Source of the DNA: Affinirhizobium lemnae
Lineage (GTDB): Bacteria; Pseudomonadota; Alphaproteobacteria; Rhizobiales; Rhizobiaceae
DNA: 44,330 bases
Direction of reading: 5' to 3'
Assembly (NCBI RefSeq): GCF_022968395.1
Contig: NZ_JALJQZ010000033.1
Coordinates: forward strand, 1-44,330
The notes under the pieces were generated by a model that was given only the letters and a program-made list of their open reading frames with translations, was not told where the DNA came from and searched no databases. Below, piece by piece: positions 6,847 to 16,683 of this stretch (position 1 is the first letter of the stretch; every line of letters begins with the position of its first letter). Position numbers and translations under genes: made by a program.

Positions 6847-8067
6847 CTAAGCAAAGAAATTTCGCGCATAGTCCAGCGCATCGGCCAGCGCATCGACTTC
6901 GGCGCGTGTGTTGTACATCGCGAATGATGCACGGCAAGTGGAAGTTACGCCAAAGCGTTTCAAGAGTGGCATGGCGCAATGTGTCCCAGCGCGAACGGCA
7001 ACACCCTTCCGGTCGATGACCATCGAAACATCATGAGCGTGGATGCCCGCGAGCTCGAACGAGAAAATGGCACCCTTGCCGGGTGCATTTCCGATAATGC
7101 GAAGCGAGTTGATGGACCGCAAGCGTTCATTGGCATAGGCGGTCAATTCAGCTTCGTGCGCAGCGATCGCTTCTCTGCCAACCTTCTCGATATAGTCGAG
7201 CGCATGACCCAACCCGATCGCCTGAACAATAGGCGGCGTTCCAGCTTCGAAACGGTGCGGCGGATCGTTGTAGGTCACGAAATCTTCCGCGACATCGATG
7301 ATCATCTCACCACCCCCCTGGAAGGGGCGCATCACGTGCAAACGCTCTGGCTTGCCGTAGAGAACACCGATGCCGGATGGACCATAGAGCTTGTGACCGG
7401 TCATCACGTACCAGTCGCAATCGATGTCCTTCACGTCGACCGGCATATGCACGGCACCCTGGCTGCCATCGACGAGAACACGGATGCCGCGTTCCTTGGC
7501 GATACGGCAAACATCCTTTACCGGAACCACGGTTCCCAGAGCATTCGACATCTGGGTGATCGCAATCAGACGTGTGCGATCAGTCAGGCACTTCTCAAAT
7601 TCTTCAAGATGAAAAGCGCCGTCTTCATCGACGGGTACCCACACCAGTTTCACGCCCTGACGCTCGCGCAGGAAATGCCACGGCACGATATTGGAGTGGT
7701 GCTCGAGGATCGTCAGAACGATTTCATCGCCTTCCTTCAGGTGTGGCATCGCCCAGCCATAGGCAACCGTGTTTATGGCCTCGGTCGAATTCTTGGTGAA
7801 CACCACATTGTCCACAGATCCGGCATTCAGGAAATTACAAACCTTCTGCCGCGCTGCCTCGTAGGCTTCGGTTGCAGCATTGGACAGGTAATGAAGCCCG
7901 CGGTGCACATTTGCATACTCGGAAGAATAAGCATGGCTGATCGCGTCGATCACGGACTGCGGTTTCTGCGCAGAAGCCCCGTTGTCGAGGTAGACAAGTG
8001 GCTTGCCGTGAACGGACGTGGAAAGAATAGGGAAGTCGCGACGGATCGCTTCGACATCATAGGTCAT
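6847..8067 (-). CDS. sufS1: Cysteine desulfurase SufS (group II)
   Basis: 406 residues, the usual length. It is a PLP enzyme that takes sulfur from L-cysteine for cluster assembly. Lys226 in TGHKLYGPSGIGVLYG is the Schiff-base lysine and Cys364 in RAGTHCAMPL is the persulfide cysteine, in the short loop of group II (SufS) enzymes. His123-His124 (LEHHSN) stacks on PLP. This operon also encodes a second, group I-like desulfurase (sufS2) at its head. No sufE was seen, so the sulfur acceptor may be elsewhere or supplied directly to SufB. A 92-bp gap with a stable hairpin separates it from sufD. Confidence 0.96.
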   Translation of the reverse strand: MTYDVEAIRRDFPILSTSVHGKPLVYLDNGASAQKPQSVIDAISHAYSSEYANVHRGLHYLSNAATEAYEAARQKVCNFLNAGSVDNVVFTKNSTEAINTVAYGWAMPHLKEGDEIVLTILEHHSNIVPWHFLRERQGVKLVWVPVDEDGAFHLEEFEKCLTDRTRLIAITQMSNALGTVVPVKDVCRIAKERGIRVLVDGSQGAVHMPVDVKDIDCDWYVMTGHKLYGPSGIGVLYGKPERLHVMRPFQGGGEMIIDVAEDFVTYNDPPHRFEAGTPPIVQAIGLGHALDYIEKVGREAIAAHEAELTAYANERLRSINSLRIIGNAPGKGAIFSFELAGIHAHDVSMVIDRKGVAVRAGTHCAMPLLKRFGVTSTCRASFAMYNTRAEVDALADALDYARNFFA

Positions 8068-8120
8068 GGGCAGCTATCTCACCGGCGGCCCAATCGGCCG
8101 CACCATCATCTGCGTCGCCT

Positions 8121-8148
8121 GCAGGCAAGGGACCGCGCCCCTGCCTGC
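8121..8148 (-). promoter_or_regulatory. Intercistronic stem-loop between sufD and sufS1
   Basis: On the transcribed strand, GCAGGCAGGGG and CCCTTGCCTGC can pair over 11 bp (one G-U) around a 6-nt loop. No T-run follows, so it is unlikely to be a terminator. The position between two operon genes suggests an mRNA stability or processing element. That function is inferred. Confidence 0.55.
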
Positions 8149-8159
8149 GGTAAAGTCAA

Positions 8160-9434
8160 TCAGGCATGCTTTTCCAGCCAATTGGAAATGATCGCCTCAA
8201 GCGCTTCGACAAGCGCCTCGTCTTCCAGCTCTTCCACGATCTCAGCCACGAACGCATTGACCAGCATGGCGCGTGCCTTGTTGTGGGGAATACCGCGAGC
8301 CATCAGATAGTACAGATGGTTGTCGTCGATATCGGCAACCGTAGCACCATGGCCGCACTGTACATCGTCAGCAAAGATCTCGAGTTCCGGTTTCGCGGCA
8401 AACTCGGCATCATCGGACATAAGAAGCGTGTTGCAGGCCATGCGCGCATCGGTCTTTTGCGCATCGAGCGCGACCTTGATCATGCCCTGGAAAACGCCGC
8501 GCGCGCGGTCGAACACCACGTTGCGGAAAATTTCCGTCGACGTCGTGTTCGGCACGTTGTGCCCCAGCACCAGCGTCACGTCCGTATGGGTATCACCACC
8601 CAGAAGGTTCACACCCCGCAGTTGGAGATCGGCACCCTCACCCGCGACATCAATGCGCAGTTCCTGGCGCACCAGCTTGCCACCAGCATTGATGACGAAC
8701 AGGCGAAGCTTGGCGTTGTTGCCAACGCGCACGCGCACCTGTGCCAGATGCGTATCGTCCGCGCCCTGCTCCTGCACGACAATCCAGGTCACCTCGGCAC
8801 CATCCTCCAGCGAGATATCGCTGACGGAGGAAACAAACGCCTGGCCATCGGTGGTCTGGATATGCCGCTCGATTACAGTTGCCTTCGAGCCGGCGCCAAA
8901 GCTGACCGGGAACCGGGTATGGGCCTGTCCGGCGCCATGCAGCGCCTGAATCTCGATCGGCTGGCCAATCTCGGCCCCTGCCGGGAACTCCAGGACATAA
9001 CCATCGCGAACAAAGCTTCCATTGATCTTACCGATCGTATCATCCTTGTCGATGACAGAAAGACCCGGTGCAGCAGTCCCTTCCCGGAGCATATCCGCGT
9101 AGGAACCGACCACGATGCCATCAACCGAAACGTTTCCATCCGCTTCGCCCTGACGGGTCTTGATCAGCGCCGCAGCATCGACAAGCGGGGCCGGGTTGCG
9201 CACGGAGCTCGCCGGGCCGCTGGCGGGAATAGAGCGCAGTAGGGTCTTGAGATCCGTGTAGTGCCAGGCCTCGACACGACGTGTGGGAAGCCCGTTGGTC
9301 TTGAGATCATCGACAAGGCGGTCTCGCGCGCTGATGACAGCTCCATTACCCGGCAATTCGCCGATCTGGGCATTATAGCTATCCAGAAGCGCAGTTTCCG
9401 CCGCCGTCTGGCGGTTTTGTGCCTGCATATTCAT
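8160..9434 (-). CDS. sufD: Fe-S assembly scaffold subunit SufD
   Basis: 424 residues. SufD partners SufB and SufC in the SufBC2D scaffold. The N-terminal helical part (TAAETALLDSYNAQIGELPG, then TRRVEAWHYTDLKTLL) and the central right-handed beta-helix are typical. The C-terminal segment CGHGATVADIDDNHLYYLMARG matches the SufB/SufD C-terminal domain, including the His conserved at the SufB-SufD interface. Start MNMQAQNRQTAAE is chosen for GGAAGGAAA upstream. The 20 in-frame codons before it lie in the 25-bp gap to sufC and overlap that gene. Within the operon it follows sufC closely. Confidence 0.95.
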   Translation of the reverse strand: MNMQAQNRQTAAETALLDSYNAQIGELPGNGAVISARDRLVDDLKTNGLPTRRVEAWHYTDLKTLLRSIPASGPASSVRNPAPLVDAAALIKTRQGEADGNVSVDGIVVGSYADMLREGTAAPGLSVIDKDDTIGKINGSFVRDGYVLEFPAGAEIGQPIEIQALHGAGQAHTRFPVSFGAGSKATVIERHIQTTDGQAFVSSVSDISLEDGAEVTWIVVQEQGADDTHLAQVRVRVGNNAKLRLFVINAGGKLVRQELRIDVAGEGADLQLRGVNLLGGDTHTDVTLVLGHNVPNTTSTEIFRNVVFDRARGVFQGMIKVALDAQKTDARMACNTLLMSDDAEFAAKPELEIFADDVQCGHGATVADIDDNHLYYLMARGIPHNKARAMLVNAFVAEIVEELEDEALVEALEAIISNWLEKHA

Positions 9435-9459
9435 GCCAAATTTCCTTCCGCGGGAGAGC

Positions 9460-10215
9460 TCAGGCGGCCTGGCCGATGATATCGGCATAGCCATTGGCTT
9501 CCAGTTCCAGCGCCAGTTGCTTGTCGCCTGTCCGGATGATCTGGCCCTTGTAGAGAACGTGCACCGTATCCGGCACGATGTAATCCAGCAGGCGCTGATA
9601 GTGCGTGATCACGATCACGGCGCGGTCGGGAGACTTCAGAGCATTCACGCCGTCAGCAACGATCTTCAGAGCGTCAATGTCGAGACCGGAATCCGTCTCA
9701 TCCAGAACGCACAGCTTCGGCTCCAGAAGAGCCATCTGCAGGATTTCGGCGCGCTTCTTTTCGCCACCGGAGAAACCGACGTTTAGAGGACGCTTCAGCA
9801 TGTCCGGGTTGATCTTCAACTCGGCAGCTGCTTCCTTGACCTTGCGGATGAAATCAGGCGTCGAAAGCTCGGCGTCGCCACGCGCCTTGCGCTGCTCGTT
9901 CATGGCAACCTTCAGGAACTGCATTGTCGCAACGCCGGGAATTTCAACCGGATATTGGAACGCCAGGAAGATGCCCTTGGCAGCGCGCTCGGCCGGATCG
10001 AGTTCCAGAATGTTTTCGCCGTTGTAGAGGATCTCGCCTTCGGTCACTTCGTAGTCTTCACGGCCAGACAGAATATAAGAGAGAGTCGACTTGCCCGAGC
10101 CATTTGGGCCCATGATGGCGGCAACTTCGCCAGCCTTGACCGTGAGGTTCAAGCCGCGAATTATCTCGGTACCGTCTTCGGCGATACGTGCGTGCAGATT
10201 GCGAATTTCAAGCAT
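9460..10215 (-). CDS. sufC: Fe-S assembly ATPase SufC
   Basis: 251 residues. This ABC-type ATPase drives the SufBC2D complex and is cytoplasmic, not a transporter. Walker A GPNGSGKST is at residues 36-44, the signature FSGGE at 148-152 and Walker B LCVLDE at about 168-173, followed by the SufC-typical TDSGLDIDALKIVADGVN. The switch histidine is in VIVITHYQRLLDYI. Length and motifs are canonical. It lies 67 bp after sufB and 25 bp before sufD. Confidence 0.97.
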   Translation of the reverse strand: MLEIRNLHARIAEDGTEIIRGLNLTVKAGEVAAIMGPNGSGKSTLSYILSGREDYEVTEGEILYNGENILELDPAERAAKGIFLAFQYPVEIPGVATMQFLKVAMNEQRKARGDAELSTPDFIRKVKEAAAELKINPDMLKRPLNVGFSGGEKKRAEILQMALLEPKLCVLDETDSGLDIDALKIVADGVNALKSPDRAVIVITHYQRLLDYIVPDTVHVLYKGQIIRTGDKQLALELEANGYADIIGQAA

Positions 10216-10282
10216 AGTTTGATCCTTTCGGACGAATAGAAAAGGCGTCAGGCGCCATCAAATGATGCGATTGTTTCGATCG

Positions 10283-11752
10283 TCAGCCGACCGAACCCTC
10301 AAGCGAAATACCGATCAGCTTCTGCGCCTCGACCGCGAATTCCATCGGCAGCTCCTGAATGACTTCCTTGACGAAGCCGTTCACGATGAGAGCGATAGCC
10401 GCCTCTTCCGGAATACCGCGCTGCAGGCAGTAGAACAGCTGGTCTTCCGAGATCTTGGACGTCGTCGCTTCGTGCTCGAACTGAGCCGACGAATTCTTTG
10501 CCTCGATGTAAGGCACGGTGTGTGCGCCGCAACGGTCGCCGATCAGCAACGAGTCGCACTGCGTAAAATTGCGTGCATTCGTTGCCTTGCGGTGCGCCGA
10601 AACCTGTCCGCGATAGGTGTTCTGCGAAACGCCGGCGGCAATGCCCTTGGAGATGATGCGGCTCGACGTGTTCTTGCCGAGATGGATCATCTTGGTGCCG
10701 CTGTCGATCTGCTGATGGCCGTTCGAAACGGCGATCGAGTAGAACTCGCCACGGCTGTCGTCACCACGCAGAATGCAGCTTGGATATTTCCACGTAATCG
10801 CAGAGCCGGTTTCGACCTGTGTCCATGAAATCTTTGAGCGGTGGCCACGGCAATCGCCACGCTTCGTCACGAAGTTGTAGATACCACCCTTGCCCTGCGC
10901 ATCGCCCGGGTACCAGTTCTGCACCGTCGAATACTTGATCTCGGCATCGTCGAGAGCTACAAGTTCCACGACGGCTGCGTGAAGCTGGTTTTCATCGCGC
11001 TGCGGTGCCGTGCAGCCCTCAAGATAGGACACGTAAGCGCCTTCTTCAGCGATAATCAGCGTCCGTTCGAACTGTCCGGTGTTCTTCTCGTTGATGCGGA
11101 AATAAGTCGACAGCTCCATTGGGCATCGAACGCCCTTCGGCACGAACACGAAAGAGCCATCCGTGAAGACGGCGGAATTCAGCGTCGCATAGTAGTTGTC
11201 AGACGTCGGAACGACAGAGCCGAGGTACTTCTTCACGAGATCCGGATGTTCGCGAACAGCTTCCGAAATCGACATGAAGATGACGCCGGCTTTGGCGAGT
11301 TCCTTCTTGAAGGTCGTCACGACCGAGACGGAGTCGAAGACCGCGTCCACGGCAACGCGCGGCTTGTCCACGCCAGCAAGAATTTCCTGCTCCTTCAGCG
11401 GAATACCCAGCTTCTCGTAAACCTTGAGAAGTTCGGGATCGACCTCATCCAGTGACTTCGGGCCGGGCGTGTTCTTCGGTGCCGCGTAATAGTAGAGATC
11501 GTTGAAGTCGATTTTCGGGTAGTCGACGCGCGCCCAGGTCGGCTCCTCCATCGTCAACCAGCGGCGATAGGCATCGAGGCGCCATTCCAGCATCCATTCC
11601 GGCTCATCCTTCTTGGCCGAAATGAAGCGGATAATTTCCTCCGATAGACCTTTTGGGGCCTTGTCGACTTCGATTACGGTCTCGAAACCGTATTTGTACT
11701 GGTCAACATCGATCTGGCGGACCTGATCGATCGTTTCCTGCACGGCAGCCAT
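10283..11752 (-). CDS. sufB: Fe-S assembly scaffold SufB
   Basis: 489 residues. SufB is the scaffold on which the nascent cluster forms. The start [17 protein letters not shown] is preferred over an ATG two codons upstream because GGAG lies 7 nt before it. Recognisable segments are [35 protein letters not shown] and [20 protein letters not shown], with the acceptor-region cysteine in [17 protein letters not shown]. The C-terminal [20 protein letters not shown] is the SufB/D interface domain. It is 144 bp downstream of sufS2. That gap includes a small TTGCG/CGCAA hairpin and could hold a secondary promoter. Confidence 0.97.
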   Translation of the reverse strand: MAAVQETIDQVRQIDVDQYKYGFETVIEVDKAPKGLSEEIIRFISAKKDEPEWMLEWRLDAYRRWLTMEEPTWARVDYPKIDFNDLYYYAAPKNTPGPKSLDEVDPELLKVYEKLGIPLKEQEILAGVDKPRVAVDAVFDSVSVVTTFKKELAKAGVIFMSISEAVREHPDLVKKYLGSVVPTSDNYYATLNSAVFTDGSFVFVPKGVRCPMELSTYFRINEKNTGQFERTLIIAEEGAYVSYLEGCTAPQRDENQLHAAVVELVALDDAEIKYSTVQNWYPGDAQGKGGIYNFVTKRGDCRGHRSKISWTQVETGSAITWKYPSCILRGDDSRGEFYSIAVSNGHQQIDSGTKMIHLGKNTSSRIISKGIAAGVSQNTYRGQVSAHRKATNARNFTQCDSLLIGDRCGAHTVPYIEAKNSSAQFEHEATTSKISEDQLFYCLQRGIPEEAAIALIVNGFVKEVIQELPMEFAVEAQKLIGISLEGSVG

Positions 11753-11896
11753 ACTCATTCTCCAATCTCGCCGGAATCAAGGGTCCGGCAGGTTGTCATC
11801 TGTTGGCGGGGATCAGCCCCTTATGTAAGCGCCAGAAGGAAGTTTTAACACCTTTTGGCAAGCTAATTTTTTGCGTTTCCGCAACTCCTGGACCGA

Positions 11897-13063
11897 TCAC
11901 GCGGCCCGTTCAGGCATCTTTCGGCGCGCAGCTATTCGCTGGAAGGCAATTAGCGCACGCTCAATTGTATTGTCATCTGTCGTCGCTCCGAGAGAAATAC
12001 GAAGCGCCCCCGTGGCCGGATCCTGCCCCATTGCCATCAGGACCTGGCTTTGTCCGACCCTACCAGAGGAACAGGCCGATCCAGCAGACAACGCCACCCC
12101 TTCAAGATCGAAGGCAATCTGACCGGTTTCTGACTTCAGACCGGGCAGCGTGAAGAACGTCGTGTTGCATACGCGCTCGGAGCCTTCACCATGAATAATC
12201 ACATCCGGAGCAACAGCGTGCATACCCGCTTCAAGCCTTTGGCGAAGTTGCAGCAGGCGCTCACGCGTGAGGTCCAGATCACGATTAACGGCCTCAGCGG
12301 CAGCACCAAAGCCCACTATCCCGGGGAAATTTTCGGTACCGGACCTATGACCCTTCTCCTGGCCGCCACCGCGAACCAGTACCGATGGCATCATCACCTC
12401 ACCCCGCATGACAAGCGCGCCGACGCCCTTTGGGCCACCGATTTTGTGGGAGGAAAGGATCAGGAAATCGGCATCCAGCTCAGTGATGTCGACCGCAATG
12501 CGTCCAACGGCCTGGACGGCATCCACGACAAGCAATCCACCCACAGCGCGCACAAGCTTTGCCGCCTCTGCGACGGGCTGGATGACGCCGGTCTCATTAT
12601 TAACGAGCATGACCGCCACCATCGGCAGGCCGGCACTACTATCGTGACGTTCCAGCAAGACCTTAAGCGCATCGAGATCCACGAGCCCGGTCGGCAAGAC
12701 AGGGATCTCGCTCACCTGCACACGCCCGAACCTGCCGCCCTCCCGGATGGCCGGATGCTCGATTGCCGAAACATAAAGATGTCCGATAGTGAGCGGCGAG
12801 CGTCCCATCTTAAACGAGGGCGTCAAAACCCAGTTTGCCGCTTCAGTCGCGCCACTGGTAAAGATGACATGCTGTGGATCAGCACTGACGAGAGCCGCCA
12901 CATGCCGACGCGCCTTGTCGATTGCTGCTCGCGCCGCACGCCCTTCTGCATGCACGGAAGATGCATTGCCCGGCAACTCCAGCGCACCTAGCATGGCTTC
13001 ACGAGCAGCACCGCTCAAGGGCGCAGTCGCGTTCCAATCCAGATATACGCGGTCAAAAGCCAT
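11897..13063 (-). CDS. sufS2: Cysteine desulfurase, group I (IscS/NifS-like), SufS2
   Basis: 388 residues. It is a PLP-dependent desulfurase of the NifS/IscS branch: N-terminal VYLDWNATAPLS, PLP region VNNETG, Schiff-base lysine Lys207 (SSHKIGGPKGVGAL), RGGGQEKGHRSGTEN, and the persulfide cysteine Cys331 in SAGSACSSG. Start MAFDRVYLDW is chosen over a much longer in-frame extension that would run through the promoter. It is the first gene of the suf operon. In Agrobacterium the same order is described as sufS2BCDS1XA, with sufS2 needed for RirA repressor function. An Irr-like box lies 115 bp upstream. Confidence 0.93.
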   Translation of the reverse strand: MAFDRVYLDWNATAPLSGAAREAMLGALELPGNASSVHAEGRAARAAIDKARRHVAALVSADPQHVIFTSGATEAANWVLTPSFKMGRSPLTIGHLYVSAIEHPAIREGGRFGRVQVSEIPVLPTGLVDLDALKVLLERHDSSAGLPMVAVMLVNNETGVIQPVAEAAKLVRAVGGLLVVDAVQAVGRIAVDITELDADFLILSSHKIGGPKGVGALVMRGEVMMPSVLVRGGGQEKGHRSGTENFPGIVGFGAAAEAVNRDLDLTRERLLQLRQRLEAGMHAVAPDVIIHGEGSERVCNTTFFTLPGLKSETGQIAFDLEGVALSAGSACSSGRVGQSQVLMAMGQDPATGALRISLGATTDDNTIERALIAFQRIAARRKMPERAA

Positions 13064-13177
13064 GGTCCGATCCGATTTAAAGTCTACTTCACGCTCAGCG
13101 ACGCATTTTTCTTGAAATTTTCGCTGTGCATGCCTTATGAGACGACCAACTGGGCGGCACATCTTGCGCAGCCCAAC

Positions 13178-13194
13178 TTTCGAATGGTTCTAAA
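13178..13194. promoter_or_regulatory. Irr-type iron control element upstream of sufS2
   Basis: TTTCGAATGGTTCTAAA is a 7-3-7 inverted repeat with one mismatch. On the minus strand it reads TTTAGAACCATTCGAAA, very close to the ICE/Irr consensus of Rhizobiales (TTTAGAA-N3-TTCTAAA). It lies 115 bp upstream of the sufS2 ATG and 84 bp upstream of the divergent hydrolase gene. A second palindrome, TTTCTAGAAA, is at 13198-13207. Irr control of the suf operon is established for relatives; control of this copy is inferred. Confidence 0.65.
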
Positions 13195-13277
13195 CTGTTT
13201 CTAGAAAAGATGACCGGCTTCGTCAAGTCAAGGCATCAATGAAACATTGGAAACATGAAAAGCTGACCGGAGTACCG

Positions 13278-13955
13278 ATGCCTGAAGTCATTTTCAATGG
13301 CCCTGCCGGCCGCCTTGAAGGTCGTTATCAGCCTTCCAAGGAAAAGAGCGCCCCGATCGCCATCATCCTGCATCCGCATCCGCAATTCGGTGGGACGATG
13401 AACAACCAGATCGTCTATCAGCTCTTCTATATGTTCCAGAAGCGCGGCTTTACGACACTGCGATTCAACTTCCGCGGCATTGGCAGAAGTCAGGGCGAGT
13501 TCGACCATGGTGCGGGCGAATTGTCGGATGCGGCGTCCGCGCTTGACTGGGTGCAGAGCCTGCATCCGGATTCCAAGAGCTGCTGGGTCGCGGGCTACTC
13601 TTTCGGCGCCTGGATCGGCATGCAGCTTCTGATGCGTCGTCCGGAAATTGAAGGATTCATGTCGATTGCGCCGCAGCCGAACATTTATGACTTCTCGTTC
13701 CTGGCCCCCTGCCCCTCCTCCGGTCTCATCATCAACGGTGATTCCGACAAGGTCGCGCCTGAAAAGGATGTGAACGGGCTGGTCGAAAAGCTGAAGACCC
13801 AGAAGGGCATTCTCATCACGCACCGCACTGTTGAAGGGGCAAACCACTTCTTCAACAACAAGGTCGAATCGCTGATGGGCGAGTGCGAGGATTACCTCGA
13901 TCGCCGCCTGAATGGCGAGCTGGTTCCTGAACCTGCGGCGAAGCGGATTCGCTGA
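13278..13955 (+). CDS. Alpha/beta hydrolase, COG2945-like
   Basis: 225 residues. The start MPEVIFNGPAGRLEGRY is chosen because CCGGAG lies 5 nt upstream; 13 in-frame codons before it lack support. The fold markers are IILHPHPQFGGTMNN (oxyanion/HG-like region), RFNFRGIGRSQGEF, the nucleophile elbow GYSFGAWIG, an acid in INGDSDKVAP and the histidine in VEGANHFFN. This is the small cytoplasmic hydrolase family seen next to many alphaproteobacterial housekeeping genes; its substrate is unknown. It is divergent from sufS2 and could share the iron-responsive control region. A strong terminator follows. Confidence 0.85.
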   Translation: MPEVIFNGPAGRLEGRYQPSKEKSAPIAIILHPHPQFGGTMNNQIVYQLFYMFQKRGFTTLRFNFRGIGRSQGEFDHGAGELSDAASALDWVQSLHPDSKSCWVAGYSFGAWIGMQLLMRRPEIEGFMSIAPQPNIYDFSFLAPCPSSGLIINGDSDKVAPEKDVNGLVEKLKTQKGILITHRTVEGANHFFNNKVESLMGECEDYLDRRLNGELVPEPAAKRIR

Positions 13956-13980
13956 TCTGGTTTAAACGTCAGAGTTTTCG

Positions 13981-14007
13981 AAAGGCTCCGCGAGGAGCCT
14001 TTCTTTT
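13981..14007 (+). terminator. Rho-independent terminator after the hydrolase gene
   Basis: AAAGGCTCC (13981-13989) and GGAGCCTTT (13994-14002) form a perfect 9-bp stem with a GCGA tetraloop, followed by CTTTTTG. It ends the plus-strand hydrolase transcript, 26 bp after its stop. There is no T-run on the other strand for the convergent cyclase gene. Confidence 0.9.
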
Positions 14008-14022
14008 TGTGCCGAAGGCTGA

Positions 14023-15207
14023 TCACCCGACCGCAGACACGACAGCCAAAGGTTCCAGCCTGTGCTTCACGCAGTTTCGGCCAGCCGCCTTGGCATCGTA
14101 AAGCGCGTTGTCTGCAAGACGCATGGCTCGGGCAAACTGTGTCGTTTCACTAAAGGTCGATACTCCAAAGCTCGCCGTGATGCTGAGCGTATCAGGCATG
14201 CCGCCGCCTTTGTGCACGGCAACCGCAGCGCGGATCGCATGAGCAAGAAGCATTGCAGCGTCAAGCTGCACGCGAGGTAACAAAATTCCGAACTCCTCGC
14301 CCCCCAACCGACCGACGACCGCCAAGTCTGAGACGCTCTCGGCCAGAAGTTGCCCTACGGCACGTATCACTGCATCCCCGGCGTAGTGACCGTAGGTATC
14401 GTTCACACGCTTGAAATGATCGATGTCGCAGAAGATCACCGAGTGCGGTCCGATCGGACTACGCCGGAGTGCTTGCTCGGCATGCTTTTCAAAGCCACGC
14501 CGGTTTAGAAGCCTGCTGAGAGGATCGATTTCGGAATTGCTTCGCTCGTAAGCCATGATCTGTAGCACCAGTACGGCGAGCAAGGAGAGGCCCGTCATCA
14601 CCATCAGCACTGCGGTCAAGCTCTGGGATAGAACGGCATAATTGGAAAATAGATAATCACTGGGGATGTCTCCAGCACCGACTACGGCCGCGAGGTAAGC
14701 CTTGAGAAAGAAGTTGGCTCCAGTCAGACTGAAGACGAACATCATCCAACGATCGGCAGGAGCGCGATGAGACGAAAATGCGATCGCGGCGGCACTGAGC
14801 AGACAGGAGATCGCAAACGGCGTCTGGTAGGGAATTGAATGCGAAAGCGTGCTGCGTGGCTGGTCATAGATCACGGTCACGATCGTCGTGCAGACCAAAA
14901 AGAAAATCGTCAGGGGGACGGGGCGCGTTGTCACCTGATACAGGCTCCCGACACCCACGCGGATCAGAAGCAACCCAGCCAGAACCGCGGCGAAAGCGAC
15001 CGTCACCCCTAGCCTGACGAACGGTGTATAGGCGATGACGAGTTCGGCAGGCACAGATAGCGACGCAACCGCGAAACCAAGCCCGATCCAGCGCGCAGCA
15101 GCGCGCGACCTACTCCGCTGAGAAACAGCGAAGAAGACAGCCGCAAAGGACATCGCGAGCACGAAGTTGACGATCAGATATAAATTAGCGCCGTTTAACA
15201 CACCCAA
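14023..15207 (-). CDS. Membrane diguanylate cyclase (GGDEF)
   Basis: 394 residues. The N-terminal 220 residues contain about six or seven hydrophobic segments and form a membrane sensor with no family name that I recognise. The GGDEF domain follows (SEIDPLSRLLNRRGFEKHAE onward): FCDIDHFKRVNDTYGHYAGD carries the metal-binding Asp residues, and GRLGGEEF has the active-site GGEEF at residues 302-306. The RxxD inhibitory site is absent at its usual place (ESVSD instead). It likely makes cyclic di-GMP at the inner membrane. It is convergent with the hydrolase and divergent from tyrS. Confidence 0.92.
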   Translation of the reverse strand: MGVLNGANLYLIVNFVLAMSFAAVFFAVSQRSRSRAAARWIGLGFAVASLSVPAELVIAYTPFVRLGVTVAFAAVLAGLLLIRVGVGSLYQVTTRPVPLTIFFLVCTTIVTVIYDQPRSTLSHSIPYQTPFAISCLLSAAAIAFSSHRAPADRWMMFVFSLTGANFFLKAYLAAVVGAGDIPSDYLFSNYAVLSQSLTAVLMVMTGLSLLAVLVLQIMAYERSNSEIDPLSRLLNRRGFEKHAEQALRRSPIGPHSVIFCDIDHFKRVNDTYGHYAGDAVIRAVGQLLAESVSDLAVVGRLGGEEFGILLPRVQLDAAMLLAHAIRAAVAVHKGGGMPDTLSITASFGVSTFSETTQFARAMRLADNALYDAKAAGRNCVKHRLEPLAVVSAVG

Positions 15208-15406
15208 TGGCCTTCAATGCCCGAACTTATTAGGCCCTCAAAACATAGCAGCAAGAGCATAATCAACCCTTACCAACCGCATGGGAGCTTGTGCTCTACT
15301 CAGGACATACCAATGACTTTCCTGTCACTTTTGGAGTGATTCTCCCCGCAAACAGTGATAGAGGCCCGACCGAACAATTCCAACACCATCCTGTCAGAGT
15401 CGTATC

Positions 15407-16660
15407 ATGTCCAGGTTCAAGTCCGATTTTCTCCGCACGCTCGATGAGCGGGGCTTCATCCATCAGGTTTCAGATGAAACCGGCCTCGATGAATTGCTGA
15501 CTAGGGAAAGCGTGACGGCCTACATCGGCTATGATCCGACGGCATCCAGCCTCCATGTCGGCCACCTGACCCAGATCATGATGCTGCACTGGTTTCAGCA
15601 AACTGGACACCGGCCGATTTCGCTGATGGGTGGCGGAACAGGCATGGTCGGCGACCCTTCGTTCAAGGAAGAAGCCCGCAAACTGATGACCGTGGAAATG
15701 ATTGAGGAAAACATTGCCTCGATCAAGACCGCCTTCTCAAAGTACCTCGATTACGGGCGCCCGCAGAACGCAGCGCTGATGATCAACAATGCGGAGTGGC
15801 TGCGCGCACTGAACTATCTCGAATTCCTGCGTGATGTCGGCCGCCATTTCTCCGTCAACCGCATGCTCTCCTTCGATAGCGTGAAGACACGCCTGGATCG
15901 CGAACAATCGCTGTCCTTCCTGGAATTCAACTACATGATCCTCCAGGCCTATGATTTCGTCGAACTGGCGAAGCGCTACGAATGCCGCCTGCAGATGGGT
16001 GGCTCCGACCAGTGGGGCAACATCGTCAATGGCATCGATCTTGGTCACCGCATGGGCACCAAGCAGCTCTATGCCTTGACCTCGCCGCTCCTCACCACCT
16101 CTTCCGGCGCAAAGATGGGCAAGTCTGCCTCCGGTGCCGTCTGGTTGAATGCCGATCTGATGCCAGTCTATGATTTCTGGCAGTACTGGCGCAACACGGA
16201 GGATGCGGATGTCGGCCGCTTCCTGAAGCTCTTTACGACGCTTCCGATGGACGAAATCGCCCGTCTGGCAGCTCTCGGCGGATCGGAGATCAACGAGGCC
16301 AAGAAGATTCTCGCGACAGAAGTCACGGCCATCCTGCACGGTCGTGCAGCAGCAGAGCAGGCCGCCGAAACCGCAAGAAAGACCTTCGAAGAAGGCGCTC
16401 TGGCCGATACGCTTCCGTCGATCGACATTGCCAAGCCAGATCTCGAAGCCGGCATAGGCTTGCTGAACCTGATTGTTCGCGCAGGCCTCGCTGCATCCAA
16501 CGGCGAAGCCCGCAGACATGTTCAGGGTGGTGCGGTGAAGATCAACGACGTCGCGGTGACCGATGAGCGCATGAGTATCGGAACCGGCGAGATTTCGGCA
16601 GAAGGCGTAATCAAGCTCTCACTTGGCAAGAAGAAGCACATTCTCGTCCGCCCGGCCTGA
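15407..16660 (+). CDS. tyrS: Tyrosyl-tRNA synthetase
   Basis: 417 residues. Class I aminoacyl-tRNA synthetase charging tRNA-Tyr in the cytoplasm. The HIGH-type motif is HVGH (residues 50-53) and the KMSKS-type motif is KMGKS (236-240). The tyrosine-binding residues lie in [13 protein letters not shown] and [16 protein letters not shown]. The last 60 residues are an S4 RNA-binding domain ([19 protein letters not shown]). ATG 15407 follows AGAGTCGTATC, a modest ribosome site. It is a single-gene unit with its own terminator. Confidence 0.97.
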   Translation: MSRFKSDFLRTLDERGFIHQVSDETGLDELLTRESVTAYIGYDPTASSLHVGHLTQIMMLHWFQQTGHRPISLMGGGTGMVGDPSFKEEARKLMTVEMIEENIASIKTAFSKYLDYGRPQNAALMINNAEWLRALNYLEFLRDVGRHFSVNRMLSFDSVKTRLDREQSLSFLEFNYMILQAYDFVELAKRYECRLQMGGSDQWGNIVNGIDLGHRMGTKQLYALTSPLLTTSSGAKMGKSASGAVWLNADLMPVYDFWQYWRNTEDADVGRFLKLFTTLPMDEIARLAALGGSEINEAKKILATEVTAILHGRAAAEQAAETARKTFEEGALADTLPSIDIAKPDLEAGIGLLNLIVRAGLAASNGEARRHVQGGAVKINDVAVTDERMSIGTGEISAEGVIKLSLGKKKHILVRPA

Positions 16661-16683
16661 CCTGCACAATCCCCAGAATTTCG

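Noticed and set aside
6979..8310. 443-codon plus-strand open frame
   Set aside because: Runs antisense through sufS1 and sufT; its translation has no family resemblance, while the minus-strand genes have complete motifs.
8166..9242. 358-codon plus-strand open frame
   Set aside because: Antisense shadow of sufD caused by high GC at third codon positions.
11753..11896. Terminator between sufS2 and sufB
   Set aside because: The TTGCG/CGCAA hairpin is short and is followed by A-rich, not T-rich, sequence in the direction of transcription.
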